Assembly: GCF_031020795.1 (NCBI RefSeq)
Contig: NZ_JAVHJP010000004.1
Location: forward strand, 486,638-550,637
DNA from: Hydrogenophaga pseudoflava
GTDB taxonomy: Bacteria > Pseudomonadota > Gammaproteobacteria > Burkholderiales > Burkholderiaceae_C
Length of the DNA stretch: 64,000 nt
Reading direction: 5' to 3'
Positions 26,388 through 34,849 of this stretch are shown one piece after another. Position 1 is the first letter of the stretch; each line of letters begins with the position of its first letter. Below the pieces are notes generated by a model, which had not been told where the DNA came from, made no database searches, and saw only the letters and a program-made list of their open reading frames with translations. Position numbers and translations under genes: made by a program.

Positions 26388-27347
26388 TCAGCGGTAGGCG
26401 ACGCCGGGCAATACGCACAGCATTTCAAACAGCAGGTTGGCGCCGAGCAGCGCGGTGTTGCCGCTGGTGTCGTAGGCGGGCGAGACCTCGACCAGGTCGC
26501 AGCCCACCAGGTTCAGGCCGCGACAGCCGCGCACGATCTCCAGCGCCTGCGGCACGTTCAGGCCGCCGATCTCGGGCGTGCCGGTGCCGCCCGCGTAGGC
26601 GGGGTCGATGCCGTCGATGTCGAAGCTCAGGTAGGTGGGCGTGTCGGGGCCGATCTTTTCCCGGATCTGCGCCATCAGCGGCGCCAGCGACTGCCACCAG
26701 ACCTCGTGCGCCGGCACGATGGTGAAGCCCTGCTGGCGCGGCCAGTCGAAGTCCTCGGCCGAATAGCCGCTGCCGCGCAGGCCGATCTGCCACACCTTGT
26801 CGCCGATCAGCAGGCCTTCCTCGACGGCGCGGCGGAACGGCGTGCCGTGCGCGATGCGCTCGCCGAACATGTCGGGGTTCACGTCGGCGTGGGCATCCAC
26901 ATGGATCAGCGCCACGGGGCCGTGCTTGGCCTTCATCGCGCGCAGGATCGGCAGGGCGATGGTGTGGTCGCCGCCCAGCGTGAGCGGGATGCAGCCGGCG
27001 TCGATGACCGGCCGGTAGTGCTGCTCGATGAGGTCGACCGACTTGAGCAGGTTGTAGGTGTTGATGGGCACGTCGCCCAGGTCGGCCACTTGCAGCGCAT
27101 CGAAGGGCGCGGCGCCGGTGGCCATGTTGTAGGGGCGGATCAGGCAGGACTCGGCGCGGATCTGGCGCGGGCCGAAGCGGGCGCCCGGACGGTGGCTGGT
27201 GCCGATGTCCAGCGGGACGCCGATGAAGCCGGCGTTCAGGCCTTGGGCGCTGCTGGCGACGGGCAGCCGCATCATGCTGGCCAGGCCGCCGAAGCGCGGC
27301 ATTTCATTGCCGCCCAGCGGCTGGTGGAAGGCGGTGGGGTCGGTCAT
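26388..27347 (-). CDS. gbuA: Guanidinobutyrase (ureohydrolase family)
   Basis: A 319-residue manganese ureohydrolase. Metal ligands are seen in GGDHTIALPI, HVDAHADVN and SFDIDGIDPAYA. The N-terminus (HQPLGGNEMPRFGGLASMMR) and RPYNMATGAAPFDAL closely match, from memory, the guanidinobutyrase GbuA of Pseudomonas rather than arginase. It would hydrolyse 4-guanidinobutyrate to GABA and urea. The neighbours fit: GabT and GabD consume GABA, and an ABC importer is encoded in the same operon. Agmatinase or guanidinopropionase activity cannot be excluded by sequence alone. Confidence 0.88.
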   Translation of the reverse strand: MTDPTAFHQPLGGNEMPRFGGLASMMRLPVASSAQGLNAGFIGVPLDIGTSHRPGARFGPRQIRAESCLIRPYNMATGAAPFDALQVADLGDVPINTYNLLKSVDLIEQHYRPVIDAGCIPLTLGGDHTIALPILRAMKAKHGPVALIHVDAHADVNPDMFGERIAHGTPFRRAVEEGLLIGDKVWQIGLRGSGYSAEDFDWPRQQGFTIVPAHEVWWQSLAPLMAQIREKIGPDTPTYLSFDIDGIDPAYAGGTGTPEIGGLNVPQALEIVRGCRGLNLVGCDLVEVSPAYDTSGNTALLGANLLFEMLCVLPGVAYR

Positions 27348-27350
27348 GGG

Positions 27351-27956
27351 TCAGGTTCGGGGTTTGCTCAGCTGAAAGTCCAGATGGGCTTTCACGCTCG
27401 GCCATTCGCTGGCCACGATGCTGTAGACGCAGGTGTCGCGCAGCGCACCCTGTGCATCGGGGTGGCGGTTGATCTGGTGCGAGCGCAGCACGCCGTCGAG
27501 CTTGGCGCCCAGGCGCTCGATGCCGCGGCGGCTGGCGTGGTTGAACCAGTGGGTGCGGAACTCCACCGCGATGCAGTCCAGCGTTTCGAAAGCGTGGGCC
27601 AGCAGCAGGCGTTTGGCCTCGGTGTTGAGCGCGCTGCGCTGCACCGCCTGGCGGTACCAGGTGGAGCCGATCTCGACGCGGCGGTTCGCGGCGTCGATGT
27701 TCATGTAGGTCGTCATGCCCACGGCTTTGCCGCTGGGGTCCAGCACCGCAAACGGCAGCATGCTGCCGGCCTTCTGCAGCCCCAGGCGGCGCTGGATCTC
27801 TGCGGCCATGCCCTCGGGTGTGGGGATGGCGGTGTACCAGAGCTTCCAGAGTTCGCCGTCGCGCACCGCTTCGACCAGGTCCTCGTGGTGCCCGGGTCGC
27901 AGGGGCACCAGTTGGACGTGCCGACCGTGCAGCGTGGTGTCGTGCGTGAAGGGCAT
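27351..27956 (-). CDS. GNAT-family N-acetyltransferase (RimJ/RimL-like)
   Basis: A 201-residue acetyltransferase of the RimJ/RimL type: HVQLVPLRPGHHEDLVEAV at the start, VGMTTYMNIDAANRRVEIGS for the central strands, RSALNTEAKRLLLAHAFE for the acetyl-CoA pyrophosphate-binding helix, and HWFNHASRRGIERLGAK near the end. The acceptor is unknown; its tight packing (4 bp from guanidinobutyrase, 4 bp from the permease) suggests an amine or guanidino compound of this pathway. That is inference only. Confidence 0.9.
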   Translation of the reverse strand: MPFTHDTTLHGRHVQLVPLRPGHHEDLVEAVRDGELWKLWYTAIPTPEGMAAEIQRRLGLQKAGSMLPFAVLDPSGKAVGMTTYMNIDAANRRVEIGSTWYRQAVQRSALNTEAKRLLLAHAFETLDCIAVEFRTHWFNHASRRGIERLGAKLDGVLRSHQINRHPDAQGALRDTCVYSIVASEWPSVKAHLDFQLSKPRT

Positions 27957-27960
27957 CAGA

Positions 27961-28779
27961 TCACTTCCTTCTGCCGCGCAGCCACTCCAGCGTCAGCATC
28001 AGGGCCGTGGTAAACAAGATCAGCAGCGTGGCGACGGCGGCGATGGTGGGGGAGATGTTCTCGCGGATGCCGGTGAACATCTGGCGCGGCAGGGTCACCT
28101 GTTCGGGACCGGCGAGGAACAGGGTCACCACCACCTCGTCGAACGAGGTCGCGAAGGCGAACAGCGCACCCGAGATCACGCCCGGCGCGATGACGGGCAG
28201 CGTCACGCGGAAGAAGGTCTCCAGCGGGCTGGCGCCCAGGCTCAGGCTGGCTTTCACCAGGTTGTGATTGAAGCTCTGCAGCGTGGCCAGCACGGTGGTC
28301 ACCACGAACGGCGCGCCCAGCGCGGCGTGCACGATCACCAGCCCGAGGTAGGAGTCGTTCAGGCCCCAGCGTGCGAAGTACAGGTAGGCGCTGACGCCGA
28401 CCACGACGATGGGCACCACCATGGGCGAGATCAGCAGGCCGGTGATGAAGCCCTTGCCCAGGAACTTCGTGTTGGCCAGGCCCATGGCGGCCAGGGTGCC
28501 CAGCGTGGTTGCCAGCAGCGTGGCCAGCGGGGCCACGATGAAGCTGTTCCTGGTGGCGCGCGACCAGTCGTCGGAGGCGAACATCTCGTGGTACCACTTC
28601 AGCGACCAGCCTTCGATCGGGTAGGCCAGGAAGGACGAGTCGCTGAACGACAGCGGGATGATCACCAGCACCGGCATCAGCAGGAAGGCCAGCACGGCCA
28701 GACCCCCGGCGCGCAGGGCGAGCCAGCCAAGCTTGTCGAAGAAGGTGTAGTAGGCGGGAAAGTCGGGGAGCTTGAACAT
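27961..28779 (-). CDS. ABC transporter permease, PotC-like
   Basis: A 272-residue inner-membrane permease with six helices and the EAA-type loop SLSLGASPLETFFRVTLP that docks on the ATPase. The helix order and GAPFVVTTVLATLQSFNH resemble PotC. It pairs with the PotB-like permease 13 bp upstream. The partner receptor(s) and ATPase are encoded in the same operon. Confidence 0.93.
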   Translation of the reverse strand: MFKLPDFPAYYTFFDKLGWLALRAGGLAVLAFLLMPVLVIIPLSFSDSSFLAYPIEGWSLKWYHEMFASDDWSRATRNSFIVAPLATLLATTLGTLAAMGLANTKFLGKGFITGLLISPMVVPIVVVGVSAYLYFARWGLNDSYLGLVIVHAALGAPFVVTTVLATLQSFNHNLVKASLSLGASPLETFFRVTLPVIAPGVISGALFAFATSFDEVVVTLFLAGPEQVTLPRQMFTGIRENISPTIAAVATLLILFTTALMLTLEWLRGRRK

Positions 28780-28792
28780 GGTGTTTTCCTGA

Positions 28793-30040
28793 TCAACCCA
28801 GACTGAGTTCGGCCTTCGAGACCTTGCGGTAGATCGAATACAGGATCAGCGTGGTGGTCAGCAGCACGCCGCCGAGCGCGCAGGCCATGCCCCAGTTGAC
28901 TTCGACGTTGGTGTACTGCGCGACGTAATAGCTCAGCATCTGGTCGCCCGCGCCGCCCAGCAGCGCCGGGGTCACGTAGTAGCCGATGCTGGTGATGAAG
29001 ACCAGCAGGCCGCCGGCGGCCACGCCGGGGTAGGTCTGCGGCAGGTAGACGCGCACGAAGGCGGCGAACGGTGCGCTGCCCAGCGAGATGGCAGCGCGCA
29101 GGTAGTTGGGCGGCACCGACTTCATCACGCTGTAGAGCGGCAGGATGGCGAAGGGCAGCAGGATGTGCACCATCGCGATGATCACGCCCACACGGTTGAA
29201 CAGCAGCGGGATCGGCGTGTCGGTCAGGCCGATCCACATGAGGAAGCGGTTGACCAGGCCGTTGTTCTGCAGCAGCACGATCCAGGCGGCGATGCGCACC
29301 AGCACCGAGGTCCAGAACGGCAGCAACACGAGGATCAGCAGGATGTTGGCCTTGCGCTCAGGCAGGGTCGAGAGCCAGTAGGCCAGCGGGTAGGCCAGCA
29401 ACAGGCAGAAGAAGGTCACGACCGCGCTCATCTGGAAGGTGCGGCCGAGGATGTCGGAGAAGGCGGCCTCGTCGTCGGCGACTTTCACGATGTCGCCCTG
29501 CGGCGTGCGCTTGAGGTCGACCGCGGCCAGCAGGTAGTCGGGTGTCCAGCGCGAGCTGTTCTGGGCGATGGCCTGCCAGTAGGGCAGCTCTTCCCAGCGC
29601 GCGTCCTGCTCGATCAGCTTGGCCTTGGCCTGATCGGAGGACAGGTCCTTGAAACCCGAGTCTTCGGATTGCACGGCACGGTAGGTGCCCATGACCAGCG
29701 AACGTCCACCGGGGACTTCGCTGTTGAGGCGCCGCGCCAGCACGCCGGCCTGCGCGGTGTCCTCGATCGCCGAGAGGTCGGCGATCACCGCCGCGTAGGC
29801 GGCGGCGTCGGGCGGGCTGTTTCGATCCCAGCCGGCCAGCGCCTGTCCCGTGCGGGGCAGGGCGTCGGCGACTTCGGGGTTCTCCACCGCCCGCACCAGC
29901 AGCGATGCCAGCGGAACCAGGAAAAACACGACCAGAAAGGCCAGCAGCGGCAGCGTGAGCGCCACCGCGCGCTGTTTGCGGCGCCGCTCGGCGCGGCGCA
30001 GCTGCGTGGCCAGGTCCAGGGTTCCGCCGGCCATCATCAT
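28793..30040 (-). CDS. ABC transporter permease, PotB-like, with long N-terminal insertion
   Basis: A 415-residue permease, about 110-130 residues longer than usual PotB-type proteins. A basic N-terminus (RRAERRRKQR) and helix 1 (VALTLPLLAFLVVFFLVPLA) are followed by a soluble, probably periplasmic segment at about 55-190. The normal permease core then follows, with AISLGSAPFAAFVRVYLPQT as the ATPase-docking loop. Its start overlaps the stop of the upstream binding-protein gene (ATGA). Three tandem ATG codons make the exact start uncertain by two residues. Confidence 0.92.
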   Translation of the reverse strand: MMMAGGTLDLATQLRRAERRRKQRAVALTLPLLAFLVVFFLVPLASLLVRAVENPEVADALPRTGQALAGWDRNSPPDAAAYAAVIADLSAIEDTAQAGVLARRLNSEVPGGRSLVMGTYRAVQSEDSGFKDLSSDQAKAKLIEQDARWEELPYWQAIAQNSSRWTPDYLLAAVDLKRTPQGDIVKVADDEAAFSDILGRTFQMSAVVTFFCLLLAYPLAYWLSTLPERKANILLILVLLPFWTSVLVRIAAWIVLLQNNGLVNRFLMWIGLTDTPIPLLFNRVGVIIAMVHILLPFAILPLYSVMKSVPPNYLRAAISLGSAPFAAFVRVYLPQTYPGVAAGGLLVFITSIGYYVTPALLGGAGDQMLSYYVAQYTNVEVNWGMACALGGVLLTTTLILYSIYRKVSKAELSLG

Positions 30041-31062
30041 TGCGCCGCCCAGGCCGAGAAGCGCTTCTCCAGGGCTTCACCCTGGTCGGCCCAGAAGCCG
30101 ACGTTGAACTGCAGCGCGTCCTTGCTGTTGGCAGCGGACGTGGGCAGCTGGCCCAGCACCTTGGCGTCGAGCTTGCCCAGCGCCTTGGTGTTGGTCGGGC
30201 CGTAGCTGATGTTCTTGGCGTACTCGGCCTGTGCATCGGCCGAGCTGGCCAGCGCGATGAACTTCAGGGCGGCGTCCTTGTTGGGCGTGCCCTTGGGCAT
30301 GACCCAGTAGTCCAGGTCGTAGATGCCGCCGGTCCAGGTGATCTTCAGGTTCTTGCCTTCGCGCTGGGCGGCGTCGATGCGGCCGTTGTAGGCGGTGGTC
30401 ATGGCCACGTCACCGGCGACCAGGAACTGCGGGGGCTGCGCACCGGCTTCCCACCACTGGATGCTGGGCTTGAGCTCGGTCATCTTCTTGAAGGCGCGCT
30501 CGGCACCGTCCTTGGTGGCCAGCACCTTGTAGACGTCGGCGGGCTTGACGCCGTCGGCCATCAGGGCGAACTCAAGGTTGTAGCGGGCGCCCTTGCGCAT
30601 GCCGCGCTTGCCCGGAAATTTCTTGGTGTCCCAGAAATCGGCCCAGGTGGTCGGGGCGGTCTTGAGCTTGTCGCCGTCGTAGGCCATCACGGTGGACCAC
30701 ACGAAGGTGCCCACGCCGCAATCGTGCACGGCGGCCTTCTGGAAGTCGGCCTTGTTGCCAACCTTGGCCCAGTCCAGCTTCTCGAACAGGCCTTCGTCGC
30801 AGCCGCGGCTCAGGTCGGGGCTCTCCACTTCGACCACGTCCCAGGTGACCTTCTTGGCTTCGACCATGGCCTTGATCTTGGCCTGCTCGCCGTTGTATTC
30901 GACGGCGGTGATCTTGCCGCCCGCCTTCTCGAAGGGCTCGAAGTAGGCCTTCTTCTGCGCGGCGCCGTTGGCACCACCGAAGTTCACCACAGTCAGGCTC
31001 TGGGCCATGGCGGGCAGGGCCACCAGGGCGGCCACGGCAATCAGAACGGGTTTGAGTTTCAT
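30037..31062 (-). CDS. ABC transporter substrate-binding protein, polyamine/GABA type, copy 1
   Basis: A 341-residue periplasmic receptor with signal peptide MKLKPVLIAVAALVALPAMA and mature start QSLTVVNFGGANGAAQ. PotD-like family signatures include WDVVEVESPDLSRGCDEG and RKGARYNLEFALMADGV. The start ATG at 31062 gives a canonical signal peptide; longer in-frame starts (for example 31077) do not. It is encoded between the ATPase and the PotB-like permease, and is therefore the primary receptor of the transporter. Confidence 0.93.
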   Translation of the reverse strand: MKLKPVLIAVAALVALPAMAQSLTVVNFGGANGAAQKKAYFEPFEKAGGKITAVEYNGEQAKIKAMVEAKKVTWDVVEVESPDLSRGCDEGLFEKLDWAKVGNKADFQKAAVHDCGVGTFVWSTVMAYDGDKLKTAPTTWADFWDTKKFPGKRGMRKGARYNLEFALMADGVKPADVYKVLATKDGAERAFKKMTELKPSIQWWEAGAQPPQFLVAGDVAMTTAYNGRIDAAQREGKNLKITWTGGIYDLDYWVMPKGTPNKDAALKFIALASSADAQAEYAKNISYGPTNTKALGKLDAKVLGQLPTSAANSKDALQFNVGFWADQGEALEKRFSAWAAQ

Positions 31063-31127
31063 CTGGAGGATCTCCATGGGTTGAGGAACAGGGGAACGGG
31101 AAAGGGGAAACGGAAGCGGACGGGATC

Positions 31128-32210
31128 TCAGCGGTAGACGCGGAGATGTGTGGCGGGCAGGTGCAGGTGCACCGTCTGCCCGGCCTGCATGTGGCCCAGG
31201 TGCTGCAGCGGCACCTTGACACTCATCTCGGGTTGCTCGGGCACCTGGCAGCGCAGGCGCAGGTGGTCGCCGAAATAGATCACGTCGGTGATGGTGGCGG
31301 CCACGCGGTTGCCGGCCGAGTGGCCGGCGTCCACCACGGCGATGCGCTCGGGCCGCACGCTGCATTGCACCGTGTCGCCCACCTGGGCGTGGTTGACGTT
31401 GACGCCGTGCAGGTGCGTGCCGTCGGCCAGCTGCACCTCGCAGGTGTCGCCGTTGTTCTGGATCACGCGTGCGTCGAGCACCGAGTTGTCGCCCACGAAG
31501 CCGGCGACGAAACGGTTGGCCGGCGTCTCGTAGAGGCGGTCCACCGCGTCGATCTGCTGGATCACGCCTTCGTTGAACACGGCCACGCGGTCGGACATGG
31601 TGAGCGCTTCCGACTGGTCGTGCGTCACGTAGACGAAGGTCACGCCCAGGCTGCGGTGCAGGGCCTTCAGTTCGATCTGCATGTGTTCGCGCAGCTGCTT
31701 GTCCAGTGCGCCCAGCGGCTCGTCCATCAGCACCAGCTGCGGGTCGAACACCAGCGCGCGGGCCAGGGCCACGCGCTGCTGCTGGCCGCCGGACATCTGC
31801 GACGGGTAGCGCTGGCCCATGTGGCCCATCTGCACCATGTCGAGCGCGCGCTTGACCTTGGTGTCGATGTCGTTGCGGTCGAGCTTGCGCACCGTCAGCG
31901 GGTAGGCGATGTTGTCCGCCACGGTCATGTGCGGGAACAGCGCGTAGTTCTGGAACACCATGCCGAAGTTGCGCTTGTGCGGCGGGGTGCGCGTGATGGG
32001 TACCCCATTGAGCGCGATCTCGCCGGAAGTCGGCGACTCGAAGCCGGCGAGCATCATCAGCGTGGTGGTCTTGCCCGAGCCCGACGGGCCCAGCAGCGAG
32101 AGAAATTCCCCCTTCTGGATCTCGAGGTTGAGGTCGCGCACCACCAGGGTGTGGCCGTCGTATGTTTTCTGCACACCGGTGAAGGTGACGAGTGCGGAAG
32201 GGGAGGTCAT
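31128..32210 (-). CDS. ABC transporter ATP-binding protein, PotA-like
   Basis: A 360-residue ATPase: Walker A GPSGSGKTTT, signature MSGGQQQRVALARAL, Walker B LVLMDEPLGALD, and H-loop VTHDQSEAL. A C-terminal TOBE-type domain (about 280-360) follows. It energises the two permeases downstream. The start at 32210 (MTSPSALVTFTGVQKTYDG) is chosen as it gives the family N-terminus; longer frames run back through the CoA-transferase gene. The predicted cargo is 4-guanidinobutyrate, GABA or a polyamine, judged by the enzyme genes in the operon. Confidence 0.95.
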   Translation of the reverse strand: MTSPSALVTFTGVQKTYDGHTLVVRDLNLEIQKGEFLSLLGPSGSGKTTTLMMLAGFESPTSGEIALNGVPITRTPPHKRNFGMVFQNYALFPHMTVADNIAYPLTVRKLDRNDIDTKVKRALDMVQMGHMGQRYPSQMSGGQQQRVALARALVFDPQLVLMDEPLGALDKQLREHMQIELKALHRSLGVTFVYVTHDQSEALTMSDRVAVFNEGVIQQIDAVDRLYETPANRFVAGFVGDNSVLDARVIQNNGDTCEVQLADGTHLHGVNVNHAQVGDTVQCSVRPERIAVVDAGHSAGNRVAATITDVIYFGDHLRLRCQVPEQPEMSVKVPLQHLGHMQAGQTVHLHLPATHLRVYR

Positions 32211-32250
32211 GAACGCTTGGTTGAATGTAGGAACAGGCCCGGCGGGCGGA

Positions 32251-33411
32251 TCATCTGGGTGTATGCAACCACCGTGCCTGGTGGGCGTCCAGTGCGGGCG
32301 GTGGCAGGTCGGCGACCGGGCGCTCGCCATCGAACAGCATGGGGTTGGCGACCATCGGCGGGGTCTGCGCGTCGCGAGGTTGTAGCGCCATTCCGCGCGC
32401 CGCCACATGCGGATGTTCCATGACTTGAGCAATGTCAAGAATCGGTGCGCAGGGCACACCCGCCTGGTCCAGCAAAGCCACCCATTCGGCCGTGTCTTTC
32501 GTCATCGTCCAACCGGTCACCAGTGGCACCAGCGTGGCGCGGTGTTCGACGCGGGCGGGGTTGGTCGAGAAGCGCGCATCGCGCGAGACCGCAGGCTGGC
32601 CGGCGGCGTCGCAGAACTTGGCGAACTGGCCGTCGTTGCCCACCGCCAGCACCATGTGGCCATCGCGCGTGGGGAACACCTGGTAGGGCACGATGTTCGG
32701 GTGCGCGTTGCCCATGCGCGTCGGGGTCCTGTGTCCGATGAGCTGGTTGCTGGCCTGGTTGGCCAGCATGGCCACCTGCACGTCGAACAGCGCGGCGTCG
32801 ATGATCCGGCCCTTGCCGGTGCGCGCGCGCTCGTGCAGCGCGGCGAGGATGGCGGTGGTCGCGTAGACGCCGGTCATCAGGTCCGTCACCGCGACACCCA
32901 CTTTCTGCGGCTCTTCGCCCCTGTTGCCGGTGATGCTCATCAGGCCGCCTTCGGCCTGGATGGCGAAGTCGTAGCCGGCCTTGTGCGCCAGCGGACCGGT
33001 CTGGCCGTAGCCGGTGATGGAGCAGTAGATCAGGCGCGGGTTGATGGCCTGCAGGCTCACCGCATCCAGACCGTAGCGCGCCAACTGGCCCACCTTGTAG
33101 TTTTCAATGAGCACGTCCGCCTCCCGCGCCAGTTCGCGCACGGTCTGGATGCCCTCGGGCGAGGCGATGTCGATCGCGACCGAGCGCTTGCCACGGTTGG
33201 CGCAGACGAAGTACGCGGCCACGCGTGATTCACCTTCGCCCCACCACGGTGGGCCCCAGGTGCGGGTGTCGTCACCGGCGCCCGGGCGCTCGACCTTGAG
33301 CACCTCGGCGCCATAGTCGGCCAGCATCTGGCCGGCCCAGGGACCGGCCAGCACCCGGGAGAGATCGAGCACTCGAACGCCCGCGAGCGGGCGGGGGGGC
33401 TGGGAGCTCAT
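32251..33411 (-). CDS. CaiB/BaiF-type (family III) CoA-transferase
   Basis: A 386-residue CoA-transferase: LAGVRVLDLSRVLAGPWAGQ at the N-terminus, GAEVLKVERPG, NRGKRSVAIDI and the catalytic Asp in VAVTDLMTGVYA (the position of the acyl-enzyme Asp in formyl-CoA transferase). Family III enzymes move CoA between carboxylates. Its start overlaps the gabT stop (ATGA), so it is translated with a GABA transaminase. A guanidino- or amino-carboxylate acceptor is possible but unproven. ATG at 33411 gives the family start; the longer frame overlaps gabT. Confidence 0.92.
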   Translation of the reverse strand: MSSQPPRPLAGVRVLDLSRVLAGPWAGQMLADYGAEVLKVERPGAGDDTRTWGPPWWGEGESRVAAYFVCANRGKRSVAIDIASPEGIQTVRELAREADVLIENYKVGQLARYGLDAVSLQAINPRLIYCSITGYGQTGPLAHKAGYDFAIQAEGGLMSITGNRGEEPQKVGVAVTDLMTGVYATTAILAALHERARTGKGRIIDAALFDVQVAMLANQASNQLIGHRTPTRMGNAHPNIVPYQVFPTRDGHMVLAVGNDGQFAKFCDAAGQPAVSRDARFSTNPARVEHRATLVPLVTGWTMTKDTAEWVALLDQAGVPCAPILDIAQVMEHPHVAARGMALQPRDAQTPPMVANPMLFDGERPVADLPPPALDAHQARWLHTPR

Positions 33412-34703
33412 TGAGCGGATGCAGTGAGGGCGGCGGCCATGATGTCCAGACCTTCGTCCAGCAGCGCGTCGCTGGCCACCAGCGGCACCAGCACGCGGAT
33501 CACGTTGGCGTAGACGCCGCAGCTCAGCAGGATCAGGCCGCGCTTCTGCGCCTCGGCCACCATGCGCTTGGTCAGGTCGGCGTCGGGCTGGAGCGGGTCG
33601 CCGTTCTTGCACAGCTCGATGGCCACCATGGCGCCCAGGCCGCGCACTTCGGCGATGCAGTTGTGCTGGGCCTGCAGCGCCTTGAGGCGGCCGGTCAGGC
33701 GCTCACCCACGGCGCGGCTGCGCTCCAGCAGGTTTTCCTTCTCGAAGGTCTCGATCACCGCCAGCGCAGACGCGCAGGCCAGCGGGTTGCCGGCGTAGGT
33801 GCCGCCCAGGCCACCCACGGCGGCGGCGTCCATGACCTCGGCCTTGCCGATCACGGCCGACAGCGGCATGCCGCCGGCCAGCGACTTGGCCATGGTGATC
33901 ACGTCGGGCGCCACGCCCCACTGCTCGCAGGCCAGCCAGGTGCCGGTGCGGCCGGCGCCGGTCTGCACTTCGTCGGCGATCAGCAGGATGCCGTGCTGGT
34001 CGCACAGGGCGCGCAGGCGCTGGGCGAACGCGGGCGAGGCGGCGTAGAAGCCGCCTTCGCCTTGCACCGGCTCCAGGATGATGGCGGCCACGCGCGACGC
34101 TTCCACGTCGTACTTGAACAGCGCTTCCACCGACGCGATGGCGTCGTCTTCGCTCACGCCATGCAGCGGGTTCGGGAACTTGGCGTGGAACACCTCGGCC
34201 GGGAAGGGGCCGAAGCCCGCCTTGTACGGGGCGACCTTGCCGGTCAGCGCCATGCCCATCAGGGTGCGGCCGTGGAAGCCGCCCCCGAAGGCGATGACGG
34301 CGGAGCGCTTGGTGTAGGCGCGGGCCACCTTGACCGCGTTTTCCACCGCCTCGGCGCCGGTGGTCAGGAAGAAGCTTTTCTTGGCGAAATTGCCGGGTGC
34401 CATGGCGTTGAGCTTCTCGGCCAGTTCCACATAGGACTCGTAGGCCAGCACCTGGAAGCAGGTGTGCGTGAAGCGCTCGAGCTGTTCGGCCACGGCCTTG
34501 ACCAGGGCCGGGTGGCGGTGACCGGTGTTGAGCACCGCGATGCCGCCGGCGAAGTCGATGTAGCGCCGGCCTTCCACGTCCCACACCTCGGCGCCTTCGG
34601 CGCGGTCGGCAAAGATCTCGAAGCCCTGGCCCAGCCCGTTGGGCAGGGCGGCACGGCGGCGGGCCATCAGGGCGGCGTTGGTGAAGTGGGGTTCGCGTTG
34701 CAT
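33408..34703 (-). CDS. gabT: 4-aminobutyrate transaminase
   Basis: A 431-residue class III PLP aminotransferase. GGIAVLNTGHRHPALVKAV, FLTTGAEAVENAVKVARA and the PLP region LIADEVQTGAGRTG followed by TMAKSLAGGMPLSA (with the Schiff-base Lys) mark the GabT branch. It converts GABA plus 2-oxoglutarate to succinic semialdehyde plus glutamate. It is the first gene of the 11-gene operon. ATG at 34703 is the family-like start. It is divergent from a MocR-type regulator across 146 bp with repeated motifs. Confidence 0.95.
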   Translation of the reverse strand: MQREPHFTNAALMARRRAALPNGLGQGFEIFADRAEGAEVWDVEGRRYIDFAGGIAVLNTGHRHPALVKAVAEQLERFTHTCFQVLAYESYVELAEKLNAMAPGNFAKKSFFLTTGAEAVENAVKVARAYTKRSAVIAFGGGFHGRTLMGMALTGKVAPYKAGFGPFPAEVFHAKFPNPLHGVSEDDAIASVEALFKYDVEASRVAAIILEPVQGEGGFYAASPAFAQRLRALCDQHGILLIADEVQTGAGRTGTWLACEQWGVAPDVITMAKSLAGGMPLSAVIGKAEVMDAAAVGGLGGTYAGNPLACASALAVIETFEKENLLERSRAVGERLTGRLKALQAQHNCIAEVRGLGAMVAIELCKNGDPLQPDADLTKRMVAEAQKRGLILLSCGVYANVIRVLVPLVASDALLDEGLDIMAAALTASAQ

Positions 34704-34740
34704 GCAGGGCTCCGTTCGTGAAGAGATTTCAGACTGGGGC

Positions 34741-34828
34741 GCACTGTAGGCGCCAACGCCGGCCGCTAACATATACAGACACTGGCTGCACAGCGATGCA
34801 CTGTATAGCCCTGCAGGCCTGTACAGAC
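34741..34828. promoter_or_regulatory. Probable MocR/GabR operator region
   Basis: In the gabT/regulator divergent promoter, TATACAGAC (34772) and TGTACAGAC (34820) are direct repeats 48 bp apart. An inverted copy, CTGTATAG, lies between them at 34801, and GCACTGTA occurs at 34741 and 34798. MocR regulators typically bind spaced direct repeats. The assignment is by pattern and position only. Confidence 0.5.
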
Positions 34829-34849
34829 AAACCCCAATTCCCCCCGACC

